Positions 16,891-26,564 of a stretch of 64,000 nt of DNA are shown here, in pieces. The notes beneath the pieces were generated by a model. It made no database searches. It saw nothing but the letters and a program-made list of their open reading frames with translations, and had not been told where the DNA came from. The position numbers and the translations under genes were made by a program. The stretch is from Corynebacterium urinipleomorphum. GTDB lineage: Bacteria; Actinomycetota; Actinomycetes; Mycobacteriales; Mycobacteriaceae. Where the stretch lies: positions 116,590 through 180,589 of the forward strand of contig NZ_LT706962.1 of assembly GCF_900155535.1 (NCBI RefSeq), given 5' to 3'. Every line of letters starts with the position of its first letter. Position 1 is the first letter of the stretch.

Positions 16891-19800
16891 ATGGCTGGCC
16901 AACCGCAGAATATTCCGATGCTCGCCGGGGTGCTCACCCAGGCGATGACGGACCCCAAGCTGAAGGGGTTGAGCAAGCGGGTGGGGGAGCCGTCGCTCCA
17001 CGTGACGGGCATTGACCAGGTACGTCCGTGGGCGGCCGCGACGATTGCTCGCACGGCCCCCGTCTTGCTGGTCACCGCGACGGGACACGAAGCGGAGGAT
17101 CTCGCGGCGGAGCTCGGTGCGCTGCTCGGTTCCGAGCGTGTCGCGCTAATGCCCGCGTACGAGACGCTGCCGCACGAGCGATTGTCGCCCGCCGCGGACA
17201 TCGTGGGCGCGCGCAACAAGGTTCTTCACGGGCTTGGAGAAACTGCCGTTGTAGTGGCGTCGGCGCGCGCGACGTGCCAGCCGGTGCTGCCCGCCATCGA
17301 GCCGATCGTGATCGAGCACGGCGAGGACTACGACTTCGAGGAGCTCACCGCGCGGCTCACCTCGTTCGCGTACGACCACGTGGACATGGTGTCGGGCCGC
17401 GGCGAATTCGCAACCCGCGGCGGCATCATCGACGTGTTCCCGACCACCGCCGAGCACCCCGTCCGCATCGAATTCTGGGGCGACGAAGTCACGGACATGC
17501 GCACCTTCGCCGTCGCCGACCAGCGCACCATCGACGACATCGCGCGCACCGAGCTCCACCCCGCACGGCAACTGCTTATCGACGGCACCGTGTCCTCCCG
17601 CGCCGCCTCCCTCGCCGAAGCCCACCCCGGCAACCGGACCCTGGTCGAGCTGCTGACCCGCATTTCCGACGGCAGCTACGCCGACGGCATGGAAGCGCTC
17701 ATTCCCGCGCTGACAGACACCCGCTACGCGGTGCTGCCGGAGCTCATGCCGTCCGGGTCCGTGGTGCTGGTGACCTCGCCGGAAAAGGTCCGCACCCGCA
17801 TCTCCGACCTGCAGGCCACTGACCAGGAATTCCTTGAGGCCGGCTGGGAAGCCGCCGCCATGGGCGCGGACGGTCCTGTGGCTGCCGAAGGCCTCGATGT
17901 GTCCGCGAGCTCCTACCGCTCCTTCGAGTCACTGGAGGTCTCCGCGCGCGAGGCGGGCAATGCGTGGTGGACCTTCGCTCCCCCCGGCATGTTCGCGGCG
18001 GGTGAGGACGACGCCACGACGTTGCCCCTTGAATTCGAACCTGCACCCGCACCGAAGGGCGACCCGAAACAGATCGAGGCACTCTACGGTCAGGTGAAGC
18101 TGCACCTGCAGAGCGGCGGCCGCGCTGCATTCGCCGCACCGGCGAAGGGAACCGTGGACCGCATGGCGGAGCGCCTGCGCGAAAACGGTATCTCCGCCCG
18201 CGTGGCCACCCCGGGTCTTGAGCCCGTTGACGGCCAGGTCACCCTCTACCAGGCCCTGTCCCACGCCGGCCTCACTTTCCCCGGCCCCGGCCTCGTCGTG
18301 TTCACCGAGACCGACGTGACCGGCAACCGCGTCGGCGACATCGCTGGCGCTAAACGCCGCGCCCCGCGCCGCCGCAACCGCGTAGACCCGCTCGCACTCA
18401 AACCCGGCGACTACGTGGTGCACGACACCCACGGCATCGGGCGTTTTGTGAAAATGGCCGAGCGCACGATCGGCACCGGCGAGGACTCGTCCCGCCGCGA
18501 ATACATCGTTCTCGAGTACCAGCCGGCTAAACGCGGCCAGCCCGCCGACCAGCTGTGGGTCCCCATGGAATCGCTCGACCTGCTGAGCAAGTACTCCGGC
18601 GGCGAGCAGCCCACCTTGAGCAAGATGGGCGGCTCCGACTGGAAGAACACCAAGAAGAAGGCGCGCGCCGCCGTCCGCGAGATCGCGGGTGAGCTCGTGC
18701 AGCTCTACGCCAAGCGCGCGTCCGCGCCGGGCCACGCCTTCGCGCCAGATTCGCCGTGGCAGATCGAGATGGAGGACAATTTCCCCTTCGTTGAGACAGA
18801 AGACCAGATGGCCGCGATCGAGGCCGTCAAGACTGACATGGAAAAGCCCACGCCGATGGACCGCGTGATTGTGGGCGATGTCGGCTTCGGCAAGACCGAA
18901 GTGGCCGTCCGTGCCGCGTTCAAGGCAGTCCAGGACGGCAAGCAGGTCGCGGTGCTCGTGCCCACGACGCTGCTGGCCCAGCAGCACTTCTCCACGTTCA
19001 GCCAGCGCATGGACGGGTTCGGTGTGGACGTCCGCGAACTGTCGCGATTCACCACCGCCGCCGACGCGAAGAAGATCATGGCGGGGCTTGCCGACGGCTC
19101 CGTCGACGTCGTCATCGGCACCCACCGCCTCTTGCAGATGGGCGTGCAGTGGAAGAACCTGGGCCTCATCATCGTCGACGAGGAGCAGCGCTTCGGCGTT
19201 GAGCACAAGGAGCACATCAAGGCGCTGAAATCGCACGTCGACGTGCTCACCATGACCGCGACGCCGATCCCACGCACCCTGGAAATGTCGTTGACCGGTA
19301 TCCGCGAAATGACGTCCATCACCACCCCACCGGAGGACCGCCACCCCGTGCTCACCTACGTGGGCCCGCAGGAAGACAAGCAAGTCGCCGCTGCGATCCG
19401 GCGCGAGCTGCTTCGGGACGGCCAGGTCTTCTACATCCACAACAAAGTCTCCGACATCGAGAAGACTGCCCGCCACCTGCGCACCCTCGTGCCCGAGGCG
19501 CGCATCGTCGTCGCCCACGGCCAGATGGGGGAGCAGCTCCTTGAGCAGACTGTGCAGGGGTTCTGGAACCGCGACTTCGACGTGCTGGTGTGCACCACCA
19601 TCGTGGAGACCGGCCTGGACATCGCCAACGCCAACACCTTGATCGTGGAGAACGCCCAGAACATGGGCTTGTCCCAGCTGCACCAGTTGCGTGGACGCGT
19701 GGGCCGCTCCCGCGAACGCGGCTATGCCTACTTCCTCTACCCGAAGGACAAGGTCCTCACTGAGACCTCCTACGACCGTCTGGCCACCATCGCCCAGAAC

Positions 19801-20535
19801 AACGACCTCGGTGCCGGAATCGCCGTCGCACAGAAGGACCTGGAGATGCGTGGCGCCGGCAACGTCCTCGGCGCGGAGCAGTCCGGGCACATCGCCGGTG
19901 TCGGCTTCGACATGTACGTCCGCCTTGTCGGCGAGGCCGTGGAGACTTACAAGGCGCTCATGTCCGGCGATGTCGTCGACGCCACCGACCAAGGCCCGAA
20001 GGAGATCCGCATCGACCTGCCCGTCGACGCGCACATCCCGGAGACCTACATCAACTCCGAGCGCCTGCGGTTGGAGAGCTACCGCAAGCTCGCCGCCGCG
20101 CGTGACGACGCCGAGTTGTCCCACGTCTCCGACGAACTCGTCGACCGCTTCGGCGAGATGCCCGAGGAAGTCCAGCGCCTCTTCGCGGTCGCCCGACTGC
20201 GCCACCAGGCCCGTCGCGCCGGTATTGCCGACATCACCATGCAGGGAACCCGCCTGAAATTCCACCCGGTGGACATGCCGGACTCCAAGCAGGTGCGACT
20301 CAAGCGCCTGTACCCCGGGTCGAATTACCGCGCCGCCGCGAAAGCGCTCCAGGTGCCGTTCCCGCGCGAAGGTGGAGCGAAGAAAGCCCTCAACGCGCCG
20401 AACCTGCGCGACGAGGAGCTGCTGCAGTGGATCGCGGACTTCCTCAGCCAGATGTTCGACATCGACGAGATCTCCGTCCGGGGCGCTAAAGAGGAGAAGC
20501 CGGCGAAAAAGCGCGTGTTCTCCGTCAGCGAGTAG
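16891..20535 (+). CDS. mfd: Transcription-repair coupling factor Mfd
   Basis: 1214-residue ATP-dependent translocase that removes RNA polymerase stalled at lesions and recruits UvrA. UvrB-like N-terminal modules; RNAP-interaction domain with KPGDYVVHDTHGIGRF (about 507-522); RecG-type helicase motor with GDVGFGKTEVAVRAA (Walker A), VDEEQRFG (DEEQ box) and TATPIPRTLEM; TRG and C-terminal UvrA-masking domain. Start ATG 16891 with AGGGGG just upstream; the open frame extends upstream through the tRNA and is not coding there. Ends 11 bp inside the convergent ABC gene. Confidence 0.97.
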   Translation: MAGQPQNIPMLAGVLTQAMTDPKLKGLSKRVGEPSLHVTGIDQVRPWAAATIARTAPVLLVTATGHEAEDLAAELGALLGSERVALMPAYETLPHERLSPAADIVGARNKVLHGLGETAVVVASARATCQPVLPAIEPIVIEHGEDYDFEELTARLTSFAYDHVDMVSGRGEFATRGGIIDVFPTTAEHPVRIEFWGDEVTDMRTFAVADQRTIDDIARTELHPARQLLIDGTVSSRAASLAEAHPGNRTLVELLTRISDGSYADGMEALIPALTDTRYAVLPELMPSGSVVLVTSPEKVRTRISDLQATDQEFLEAGWEAAAMGADGPVAAEGLDVSASSYRSFESLEVSAREAGNAWWTFAPPGMFAAGEDDATTLPLEFEPAPAPKGDPKQIEALYGQVKLHLQSGGRAAFAAPAKGTVDRMAERLRENGISARVATPGLEPVDGQVTLYQALSHAGLTFPGPGLVVFTETDVTGNRVGDIAGAKRRAPRRRNRVDPLALKPGDYVVHDTHGIGRFVKMAERTIGTGEDSSRREYIVLEYQPAKRGQPADQLWVPMESLDLLSKYSGGEQPTLSKMGGSDWKNTKKKARAAVREIAGELVQLYAKRASAPGHAFAPDSPWQIEMEDNFPFVETEDQMAAIEAVKTDMEKPTPMDRVIVGDVGFGKTEVAVRAAFKAVQDGKQVAVLVPTTLLAQQHFSTFSQRMDGFGVDVRELSRFTTAADAKKIMAGLADGSVDVVIGTHRLLQMGVQWKNLGLIIVDEEQRFGVEHKEHIKALKSHVDVLTMTATPIPRTLEMSLTGIREMTSITTPPEDRHPVLTYVGPQEDKQVAAAIRRELLRDGQVFYIHNKVSDIEKTARHLRTLVPEARIVVAHGQMGEQLLEQTVQGFWNRDFDVLVCTTIVETGLDIANANTLIVENAQNMGLSQLHQLRGRVGRSRERGYAYFLYPKDKVLTETSYDRLATIAQNNDLGAGIAVAQKDLEMRGAGNVLGAEQSGHIAGVGFDMYVRLVGEAVETYKALMSGDVVDATDQGPKEIRIDLPVDAHIPETYINSERLRLESYRKLAAARDDAELSHVSDELVDRFGEMPEEVQRLFAVARLRHQARRAGIADITMQGTRLKFHPVDMPDSKQVRLKRLYPGSNYRAAAKALQVPFPREGGAKKALNAPNLRDEELLQWIADFLSQMFDIDEISVRGAKEEKPAKKRVFSVSE

Positions 20536-21454
20536 CCTCCACCCAGTCCCGCGCGATCGCGGCGGGCTCCGCGCGCTCGTCGCCGACGTTACGTTCGTTC
20601 ATTTCGGTCAGATCGCGGGTGGTCAGCCGCGCGTTCACGTCGTTGAGAACGTCCAGCGCGCCGGGCGGCAGCTCGCCCGCGCGGATCACTGGGACGATGT
20701 TCTGCGGCGGGATGAGGTTGAGGGGGTCCTCGAGAATCACTAGGTCCGGTTTCTCGCCCTTGCCCGTCACAGCCGGCGAGGTGGTGAAGATATTCGCCGC
20801 GTCCACCGCGCCTTCCGCGAGCGCCTGCACTGTGAGCGGTCCGCCGCCGTCGGAGATCGGGCGGACCGTGATCTTGCCGGGGTCGATGCCGTACACCGAT
20901 GTCAGACCGGGCGGGCCGTAGCGTCGCTCCGCGAATTCCGGGGGAGCGGCGATGGTGATGTGGTCCAGCTTGTCCAAGTCGCCGATGCTGCGGATCCCGC
21001 GTTCCGCCGTCGCGGCGGTGACGCGGTAGGCGTCGGCGGATTCGGCGGGGCTGAACTCGCCCAATTCCAACGTCTCGGGAAGAGATTCGGCGAGGGTGTC
21101 GCGCACATCCGCCTCGTCGGCCTGCTCGGGCAGCTCCGCGTAGAAGGAAGCGAGGTTGCCCGCGTACTCGGGCACAACAGTAAGAGTGCCGTCCTCGAGT
21201 GCGCTCAGGTACACCTCGCGCGAGCCAATGCCGGGGGCGACGGTGGCCGTGAAGCCGGCATTATCGAGCGCCTCCGCCCAGATGTGGCCGATGATCTGTG
21301 CCTCAGGAAAATTGGCGGTGCCGATCACAATCGTGCCGGCATCAGCCTCGACCGTGGGGGTCTGATCTGATCCGGAGGTGTCCAGCGGATCGCCTTGCGC
21401 GCACGCGGCGAGCAGGAACGGCAGCAGCACCACGAGAGATTTCACGCGTGTCAT
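20525..21454 (-). CDS. Glycine betaine/choline-type ABC substrate-binding lipoprotein
   Basis: 309 residues with signal peptide and lipobox LAAC. A ProX/OpuAC-like fold is suggested by IVIGTANFPEAQIIGHIWAE and VVPEYAGNLASFY. Should bind a quaternary amine or compatible solute outside the membrane. Last gene of an ATPase-permease-permease-SBP operon, overlapping the second permease by 4 nt. Its 3' end overlaps the convergent mfd by 11 bp. Confidence 0.85.
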   Translation of the reverse strand: MTRVKSLVVLLPFLLAACAQGDPLDTSGSDQTPTVEADAGTIVIGTANFPEAQIIGHIWAEALDNAGFTATVAPGIGSREVYLSALEDGTLTVVPEYAGNLASFYAELPEQADEADVRDTLAESLPETLELGEFSPAESADAYRVTAATAERGIRSIGDLDKLDHITIAAPPEFAERRYGPPGLTSVYGIDPGKITVRPISDGGGPLTVQALAEGAVDAANIFTTSPAVTGKGEKPDLVILEDPLNLIPPQNIVPVIRAGELPPGALDVLNDVNARLTTRDLTEMNERNVGDERAEPAAIARDWVEATR

Positions 21455-22137
21455 GCGTTCTCCTTAACGTTCAGACCCGCCGGCGTGGCCCACCGTTGCA
21501 CGCCGGCGAGAATAAGGTCGATGACGAGGGCGAGAAGTGTGACCACGACGGCGCCCGCCACCATTCGCGCGTAGTCCTGCACTGCCAGCCCGTCGATGAG
21601 GTACCGGCCCAGACCGCCAAGGCCGATGTATGCCACGACGGTCGCGGTGGCGAGCACCTGCACTACGCACGACCGCAGCCCGCCGAGCATCACCGGGGCA
21701 GCCAGCGGCAGTTCCACGCCGAGCAAGATCTGTGTCTCGCTGTAGCCGGCGGCGCGGGCGGAGAGCACCACGTCGCGCTCGACGGAATCGAAACCCGCGA
21801 CAATTCCCGCCACAAGCGGGGCGACGGCCAGCAACACGAGAACTATCAGCGACGGCACGATCGGCCAGCTGATTCCGCGCGGCAGCGAAATAGCCAGCCA
21901 CGTCAACAGCCCCAGTTCCGGCAGAGCGCGCAGTGCCCCCGATATCGCGACGACGGCGTTCGCGCCCTTTCGGCTGTGTCCGACTGCCACGCCGACGGGC
22001 ACGGCGATCAGCGCGGCGGCAAGGACAGCGAGCGTTGTGTAGGCCAGATGCTCGGCAATGCGCGCGCCGAAGCCGGTCGGACCGGACCAGTGGGAGGGGT
22101 CGGTGAGGTAGGAGGAGGCGTCGATAAGCGGCTGCAC
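21451..22137 (-). CDS. ABC permease, quaternary amine uptake
   Basis: 228-residue inner-membrane permease with 5-6 hydrophobic segments and a typical EAA-like loop (AARAAGYSETQILLGVELPLA). Start GTG 22137 follows the previous gene's TAA (22139-22141) by one base, indicating coupled translation. A CGTCGATAAGC copy sits in its first codons (22119-22129, read Leu-Ile-Asp). Confidence 0.86.
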   Translation of the reverse strand: MQPLIDASSYLTDPSHWSGPTGFGARIAEHLAYTTLAVLAAALIAVPVGVAVGHSRKGANAVVAISGALRALPELGLLTWLAISLPRGISWPIVPSLIVLVLLAVAPLVAGIVAGFDSVERDVVLSARAAGYSETQILLGVELPLAAPVMLGGLRSCVVQVLATATVVAYIGLGGLGRYLIDGLAVQDYARMVAGAVVVTLLALVIDLILAGVQRWATPAGLNVKENA

Positions 22138-22138
22138 G

Positions 22139-22774
22139 TTAGGACCTCCACGGCATGGTGAGGCGGGCGAGGAGGTTCAAGGCGGCGTCGAAAAGCAGCG
22201 CGAGCGCGACGGTGCCCACAAGCCCGGCGATGATCTCGGTGGGAAACGCGCGTTGGAAGCCTTCGGTGAACAGCGTGCCCAGCGATTCCACCCCGATGAG
22301 CGCGCCGACCGAGATGAGGCTCACTGTCGACGCAGCCACGACGCGCATGCCGGAGACGAGACCGGGTCCCGCCAGCGGGAATTCCACCGCGAGGACACGC
22401 TTGAGCGGCGAATAGCCTTCCGCGACCGCAGCTTGCCGCACCTCCGCGGGCACCGCGTCGAACGCGTCGGCGGCGCTGCGCACCATGAGCGCGAGGCCGT
22501 AGAGCGTCATCGCTACGACCACATTGAGCGGCGACAGGATCGACGTGCCCAGTACGAGCGGCATGAGAATGAACATGGCTAGGCCCGGAACCACGTAAAT
22601 CAGACTCGTCGCTGCCACGATCACCTCGCGGAACCGTCCCGAGCGGTGTGCGGCCCACCCGAGCGGCACCGCCAACACGAACGTGAGCACGACCGCCGGC
22701 AGCGCGATCAGGACATGCCGCCACGCCAGTCCGCCGATCATCGCCGCATTGTCCGCGAGCCACGCCCAGTTCAC
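22139..22774 (-). CDS. ABC permease, quaternary amine uptake
   Basis: 211-residue permease with the OpuCB/OpuCD-like profile and an EAA-like loop (PAEVRQAAVAEGYSPLKRVLAVEFPLA region). Overlaps the ATPase stop by 4 nt. The two permeases probably form a heterodimer in the membrane. Confidence 0.86.
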   Translation of the reverse strand: MNWAWLADNAAMIGGLAWRHVLIALPAVVLTFVLAVPLGWAAHRSGRFREVIVAATSLIYVVPGLAMFILMPLVLGTSILSPLNVVVAMTLYGLALMVRSAADAFDAVPAEVRQAAVAEGYSPLKRVLAVEFPLAGPGLVSGMRVVAASTVSLISVGALIGVESLGTLFTEGFQRAFPTEIIAGLVGTVALALLFDAALNLLARLTMPWRS

Positions 22775-23580
22775 TGGAGCACCCCTTTCACGCGGCCCGC
22801 CGCATCCACTACGACGGTCTCCTCGCCACGCCGCTCGGTGCGTAAGCTGCGCGATTGCGTATCGACGAACCCCCGCACCCTCTCATTCGCCGGTTCCGCC
22901 ATGATTCTCTCCGGGCTATCCGCTTGCTCGATCCGCGCCTGTTCGCCGAGGACCACCACGGTGTCGCCGAGGAAGAATGCCTCGTCGATGTCGTGGGTGA
23001 CCACGAGAATCGTGGTGGCCAGTGTGTCCCGCAGCTGCACTATCTCCCGCTGCAGATCGCGCCGCACGACCGGGTCCACGGCGCCGAAAGGCTCGTCCAT
23101 GATCAGGACATCCGGCTCATTCACTAATCCCCGCGCGACCCCGACACGCTGCGCCTGCCCGCCGGAAAGCTCCGCAGGATAGCGCCCGCTCAGCTGCCGG
23201 TCGAGCCCCACGAGCTCTAGCATTTCCGTGGCTCTTTTCCGCGCGTCCCTTTTGCCCGCGTCGTTGAGCCGCGCCACGTCCGCGATATTGTCCAGGACCG
23301 TCCGGTGCGGCATGAGGCCCGAGTGCTGCATGACGTACCCGATGCTGCGGCGCAGCTGCACCGGGTCAGAGTCGGCCACGTCCTCGCCACGGACGAGCAC
23401 TGCGCCTGTGTCAGGGTCCACCATGCGGTTGACCATGCGAAGCAACGTCGTTTTACCGCACCCGGACGGGCCGACGAACGCGGTTGTTGAGCCCTCCTCA
23501 ACCCTCAGCGAGAAATCCTCCACCGCTGGCTTCGCGCCGCCCGGGTAGGTCTTGGAGACGTTACGGAACTCGATCACCAT
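22771..23580 (-). CDS. ABC ATPase, quaternary amine uptake
   Basis: 269 residues. Walker A GPSGCGKTT, signature LSGGQAQRVGVARGL, Walker B VLIMDEPFGAVD and H-loop VVTHDIDEA. Lacks the C-terminal tandem CBS domains of OpuAA/ProV, so osmotic gating by CBS is not expected. First gene of the four-gene operon. Confidence 0.9.
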   Translation of the reverse strand: MVIEFRNVSKTYPGGAKPAVEDFSLRVEEGSTTAFVGPSGCGKTTLLRMVNRMVDPDTGAVLVRGEDVADSDPVQLRRSIGYVMQHSGLMPHRTVLDNIADVARLNDAGKRDARKRATEMLELVGLDRQLSGRYPAELSGGQAQRVGVARGLVNEPDVLIMDEPFGAVDPVVRRDLQREIVQLRDTLATTILVVTHDIDEAFFLGDTVVVLGEQARIEQADSPERIMAEPANERVRGFVDTQSRSLRTERRGEETVVVDAAGRVKGVLQ

Positions 23581-23614
23581 GACCAGCGTACTGCGGTCGC
23601 AGGTTGCCGGTGGT

Positions 23615-24271
23615 CTAGGCGGCGAAGAAGAGCGGCATGACGAGCAGCATGGTGATGCTCCACGTCAGGTGCACCGCGATGGAGGAGTAGAGGCGGTGGG
23701 ACCGGGAGGCTTCGTAGTAGCACACCGCACCGAGCACACCGGCGGCGAAGACGAGCAGCGGAACGCCCATCGCGATGGTGACCAGGCAGTAGAGTCCCAC
23801 GGACAGTGCACCTACTTTGACCTCGGCGGATGCCCCGTCAGTGCGTAACCGTGCGCGCAGCTGCCGCGGGACCATGTCGCGGTAGACCAGCTCCTCACCG
23901 ATACCGTTGATCACCAGGACAGCGAGCGTTGGTGCGAGCCCGCCTTGGTTGGGAGTGTCCAGCAGCTCCGCCACCGGGCCCGCCAAGAATGGAATTCGGG
24001 CGACCACGAGCGCGCCGGCAAAGAAGACCACGGCGAGTGCCGCGCCGAGCAGGACGCCGCGCGCAGTCTGTGGCACCGCACGCGGGCCAGCGAACGCGTC
24101 GCGCGAGCCCCAGAACCGCCAGCCCGCGGCGTAAACGCAGGCGGTGAACACGGTCAGCGCGTAGAAGCTCGGCGAGCCGTCGCCGGCCTGCCGCGCGCAA
24201 AACAGCCCCAGCGCACCCACCACGCAGGGAAGCAGGAACCACCAAGATGAGGTCGTCGATTCTCGTGTCAT
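23615..24271 (-). CDS. CPBP-family intramembrane metalloprotease
   Basis: 218 residues with about six hydrophobic segments. The CPBP (Abi/CAAX protease) glutamate motif EELVYRD and a later HLTWSI histidine motif are present. Substrate unknown; relatives process prenylated or bacteriocin-related proteins, or act in signalling. Start ATG 24271: a TATACT box lies 10 nt upstream with only AGGTG between, so the 5' leader is absent or very short. Confidence 0.82.
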   Translation of the reverse strand: MTRESTTSSWWFLLPCVVGALGLFCARQAGDGSPSFYALTVFTACVYAAGWRFWGSRDAFAGPRAVPQTARGVLLGAALAVVFFAGALVVARIPFLAGPVAELLDTPNQGGLAPTLAVLVINGIGEELVYRDMVPRQLRARLRTDGASAEVKVGALSVGLYCLVTIAMGVPLLVFAAGVLGAVCYYEASRSHRLYSSIAVHLTWSITMLLVMPLFFAA

Positions 24272-24394
24272 GTCGCACCTGAGTATAAGCCTTGCCCCGT
24301 GCACGCTGAACAGCAGGAACAGCCGGGGGTGCGGCGACGCGCCAGAGCTTTTTACTGCCGCGTGCCGACCGTGACGTAGAATCTTGCAGACTGC

Positions 24395-24468
24395 GCCCCT
24401 ATAGCCCAATTGGCAGAGGCAGTCGACTTAAAATCGATTCAGTCAGGGTTCGAGTCCCTGTGGGGGCA
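24395..24468 (+). tRNA. tRNA-Leu (anticodon TAA) with short variable loop
   Basis: Acceptor GCCCCTA/TGGGGGC (24395-24401, 24461-24467) with discriminator A. Anticodon stem GTCGA/TCGAT with loop CTTAAAA (24427-24433), anticodon TAA. T-stem CAGGG/CCCTG with TTCGAGT. The variable loop is only TTCAGT-like (five bases, 24439-24443), whereas bacterial tRNA-Leu normally has a long variable arm. A73 agrees with leucine identity. CCA not encoded. Confidence 0.85.
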
Positions 24469-24479
24469 CTTTCTTCTCT

Positions 24480-25475
24480 TTACCGCGCCGGGTCAATGAC
24501 GTGGATGGTCACCGGAGCTGACGTGAGACGGTACGTGCCTGGCTCGGAGTCCAGCACCGCCAGTATCTCGTGGCGCAGAGCTGTGTTCACGCTCACCGTC
24601 AGGTGCGGGCCTGATACCGCGTCCTCGCCGTATTCGGTGCCGGGATTCGCGGCGGGAACGAACCGTGCCCAGGCCGCATCCCCGACGACCGCGAAGGGGC
24701 GGTCATACCCCAACCGCCACTTCATTGCCCGCAGCAGGTGCGCGGCGGCGTGCGTGGTCAAGTCGATCCGGCCAGTCGCATCGACGGCGAAATACCCCGA
24801 GGACACCGCCGCGATGGAGGAACCGTCTGCTTCGGTGAGGGAGGTGAGGGGGTGGGTGAAGGAGGCGTCGATAAGCAAGGATGCCCTGTTGTGCGCGCCG
24901 ACGCCGAGCGGCAGCGCATCTCCGAGCAAGCCCGCGAACTTGAGTGGGTCCCAGCGCAGCGCCGCGTCGAGCTCGTCCGCGGTGACTGGCACGGCGTCGA
25001 TGAAGCGGACCCGACCCGTCGGTGCGCTGAGCATGGGGACCAGCGGGTCCTGCACGAAAATGAACCCGCTTAGCGACGCCCCCTCGCACACCGGCACCCG
25101 CAAATCCATGTAGTGGCCGGGCTCGATCGGGTAGCCCGACGCGCGCTGGTACCGCGCCAACCCGCGCAGCCGCCGCACAGGCCACGCGGGCGGGGACGGC
25201 TCGTCGGGGACGCGGAGGGTGAGCTCGTCCTGGATCCCCGCGACCGGCACCGACGACCGCGTCCGCGACAACCCGTACGTCACGTACAGCAAGTGGGGGA
25301 CAGGTGTGTCGAAGCGGTACACGAGCACCGCGATGTCCTCCGAAAACGCGAGCTCGCCGTGGATCTCCTCCGGCACCGCGCCCGCGACGCGCTCGAGGTG
25401 GGCGAGCAAGTGATCGCCGCCCGTCTGGCGGCCCATGCCCGCGCCGCGCCCGAAGAAACCCCACCTCTTGGCCAT
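24480..25475 (-). CDS. Suppressor-of-fused (SUFU) domain protein
   Basis: 331 residues, soluble. The central part (YVTYGLS, QDELTLRVP, LARYQRASGYPIEPGHYMDL) matches the bacterial SUFU-domain pattern; the C-terminal half is unassigned. Bacterial SUFU proteins often act as immunity or adaptor proteins, but no toxin gene is adjacent here, so the role is open. Contains CGTCGATAAGC at 24866-24876 (Leu-Ile-Asp). Confidence 0.6.
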   Translation of the reverse strand: MAKRWGFFGRGAGMGRQTGGDHLLAHLERVAGAVPEEIHGELAFSEDIAVLVYRFDTPVPHLLYVTYGLSRTRSSVPVAGIQDELTLRVPDEPSPPAWPVRRLRGLARYQRASGYPIEPGHYMDLRVPVCEGASLSGFIFVQDPLVPMLSAPTGRVRFIDAVPVTADELDAALRWDPLKFAGLLGDALPLGVGAHNRASLLIDASFTHPLTSLTEADGSSIAAVSSGYFAVDATGRIDLTTHAAAHLLRAMKWRLGYDRPFAVVGDAAWARFVPAANPGTEYGEDAVSGPHLTVSVNTALRHEILAVLDSEPGTYRLTSAPVTIHVIDPAR

Positions 25476-25590
25476 GCCTCCATACTATTTCGCGCCGACC
25501 GGGAACGAAACGGAGCCGTGGGGCGTTGGATAGTATGATCGAACATCGATTTCAACACCGCTTGGACGAACAGAAAGGACCCCAAGAAGC

Positions 25591-26436
25591 GTGAAATCCA
25601 ACAACCCCGTCTTGACGCGCCTCCCGCAGGCCCAGCAGAACAACGGGTACGCCCAGCCCCAGGCCGGTTACCCGCAGCAGTCCCCGTACGGCCAGACCCA
25701 GTACGGCGAGACCCCCGACTTCGGCCAGGGCTACGGCGCCCCAGCCGAGCGCCCCATCACCGTCGACGACATCGTGACCAAGACCGGCATCACCCTCGCC
25801 GTCATCGTCGCGTTCGCCGTGCTGAACTTCGGCGTCGGCTTTGTCAACCAGTCAGCGGCGATGCTGCTCACCTTTGTTGGCGCAATCGGCGGTTTCATCA
25901 CCGTCCTCGTGCACTCCTTCGGCCGTAAGTACGGCTCCGCCGCCGTGACCTTGATCTACGCGGCATTCGAGGGCCTCTTCGTGGGCGGCTTCTCCATGCT
26001 GCTGTCCGGTTTCCTGATCGGCGGCGAGGATGCGGGCGCCATGATCTTCCAGGCAATCCTGGGCACCATCGGCGTCTTCGCCGGCATGCTCTTCGTGTAC
26101 AAGACCGGCGCGATCCGCGTCACCCCGAAGTTCACGCGCATCGTCACCGGCTGCATCATCGGTGTCGCTGTTCTCGCGCTGGGCAACCTGCTGCTGTTCA
26201 TCTTCACCGGCAGCTCCCCGCTTCGCGACGGCGGCCCCATTGCCATCCTCTTCTCCCTCTTCTGCATTGTCCTCGGCTCCCTGAGCTTCCTCACGGACTT
26301 CGACACCGCCGACAAGCTTGTCCGCACCGGCGCTCCCGCCAAGATGGCCTGGGGTGTGGCTCTCGGCCTCGCCGTGACCCTGGTCTGGCTCTACACCGAG
26401 ATCCTGCGCCTGCTGTCCTACTTCAACCGGAACTAA
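25591..26436 (+). CDS. Bax inhibitor-1 / YccA family membrane protein
   Basis: 281 residues: a Gln/Gly/Tyr/Pro-rich cytoplasmic N terminus (about 1-50), then seven hydrophobic segments with the BI-1 final aspartate region (LTDFDTADKLV). Family members are proton-sensitive calcium leak channels or FtsH-linked quality-control partners. Start GTG 25591 with AAGGA upstream. A terminator hairpin follows. Confidence 0.88.
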   Translation: MKSNNPVLTRLPQAQQNNGYAQPQAGYPQQSPYGQTQYGETPDFGQGYGAPAERPITVDDIVTKTGITLAVIVAFAVLNFGVGFVNQSAAMLLTFVGAIGGFITVLVHSFGRKYGSAAVTLIYAAFEGLFVGGFSMLLSGFLIGGEDAGAMIFQAILGTIGVFAGMLFVYKTGAIRVTPKFTRIVTGCIIGVAVLALGNLLLFIFTGSSPLRDGGPIAILFSLFCIVLGSLSFLTDFDTADKLVRTGAPAKMAWGVALGLAVTLVWLYTEILRLLSYFNRN

Positions 26437-26458
26437 CCACCAACATCCAAGCGGATTG

Positions 26459-26492
26459 AGCGGCTCGCACCTCGGGTGCGGGCCGCTATTTC
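26459..26492 (+). terminator. Rho-independent terminator after the BI-1 gene
   Basis: AGCGGCTCGCACC (26459-26471) pairs with GGTGCGGGCCGCT (26475-26487, one mismatch) around a 3-base loop, followed by ATTTCATGCTT. Confidence 0.8.
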
Positions 26493-26494
26493 AT

Positions 26495-26505
26495 GCTTAT
26501 CGACG
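26495..26505 (-). repeat. CGTCGATAAGC motif, intergenic copy
   Basis: Lies immediately after the BI-1 terminator stem. Confidence 0.8.
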
Positions 26506-26564
26506 CCCCGTCACTTTCATGGAACCGCCCTTTTGCGCACGTCAGGAACGTCTTTCGGTTTCGT

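Noticed and set aside
17929..20265. 778-codon open frame antisense to mfd
   Set aside because: High-G+C antisense shadow; mfd motifs establish the plus strand as coding.
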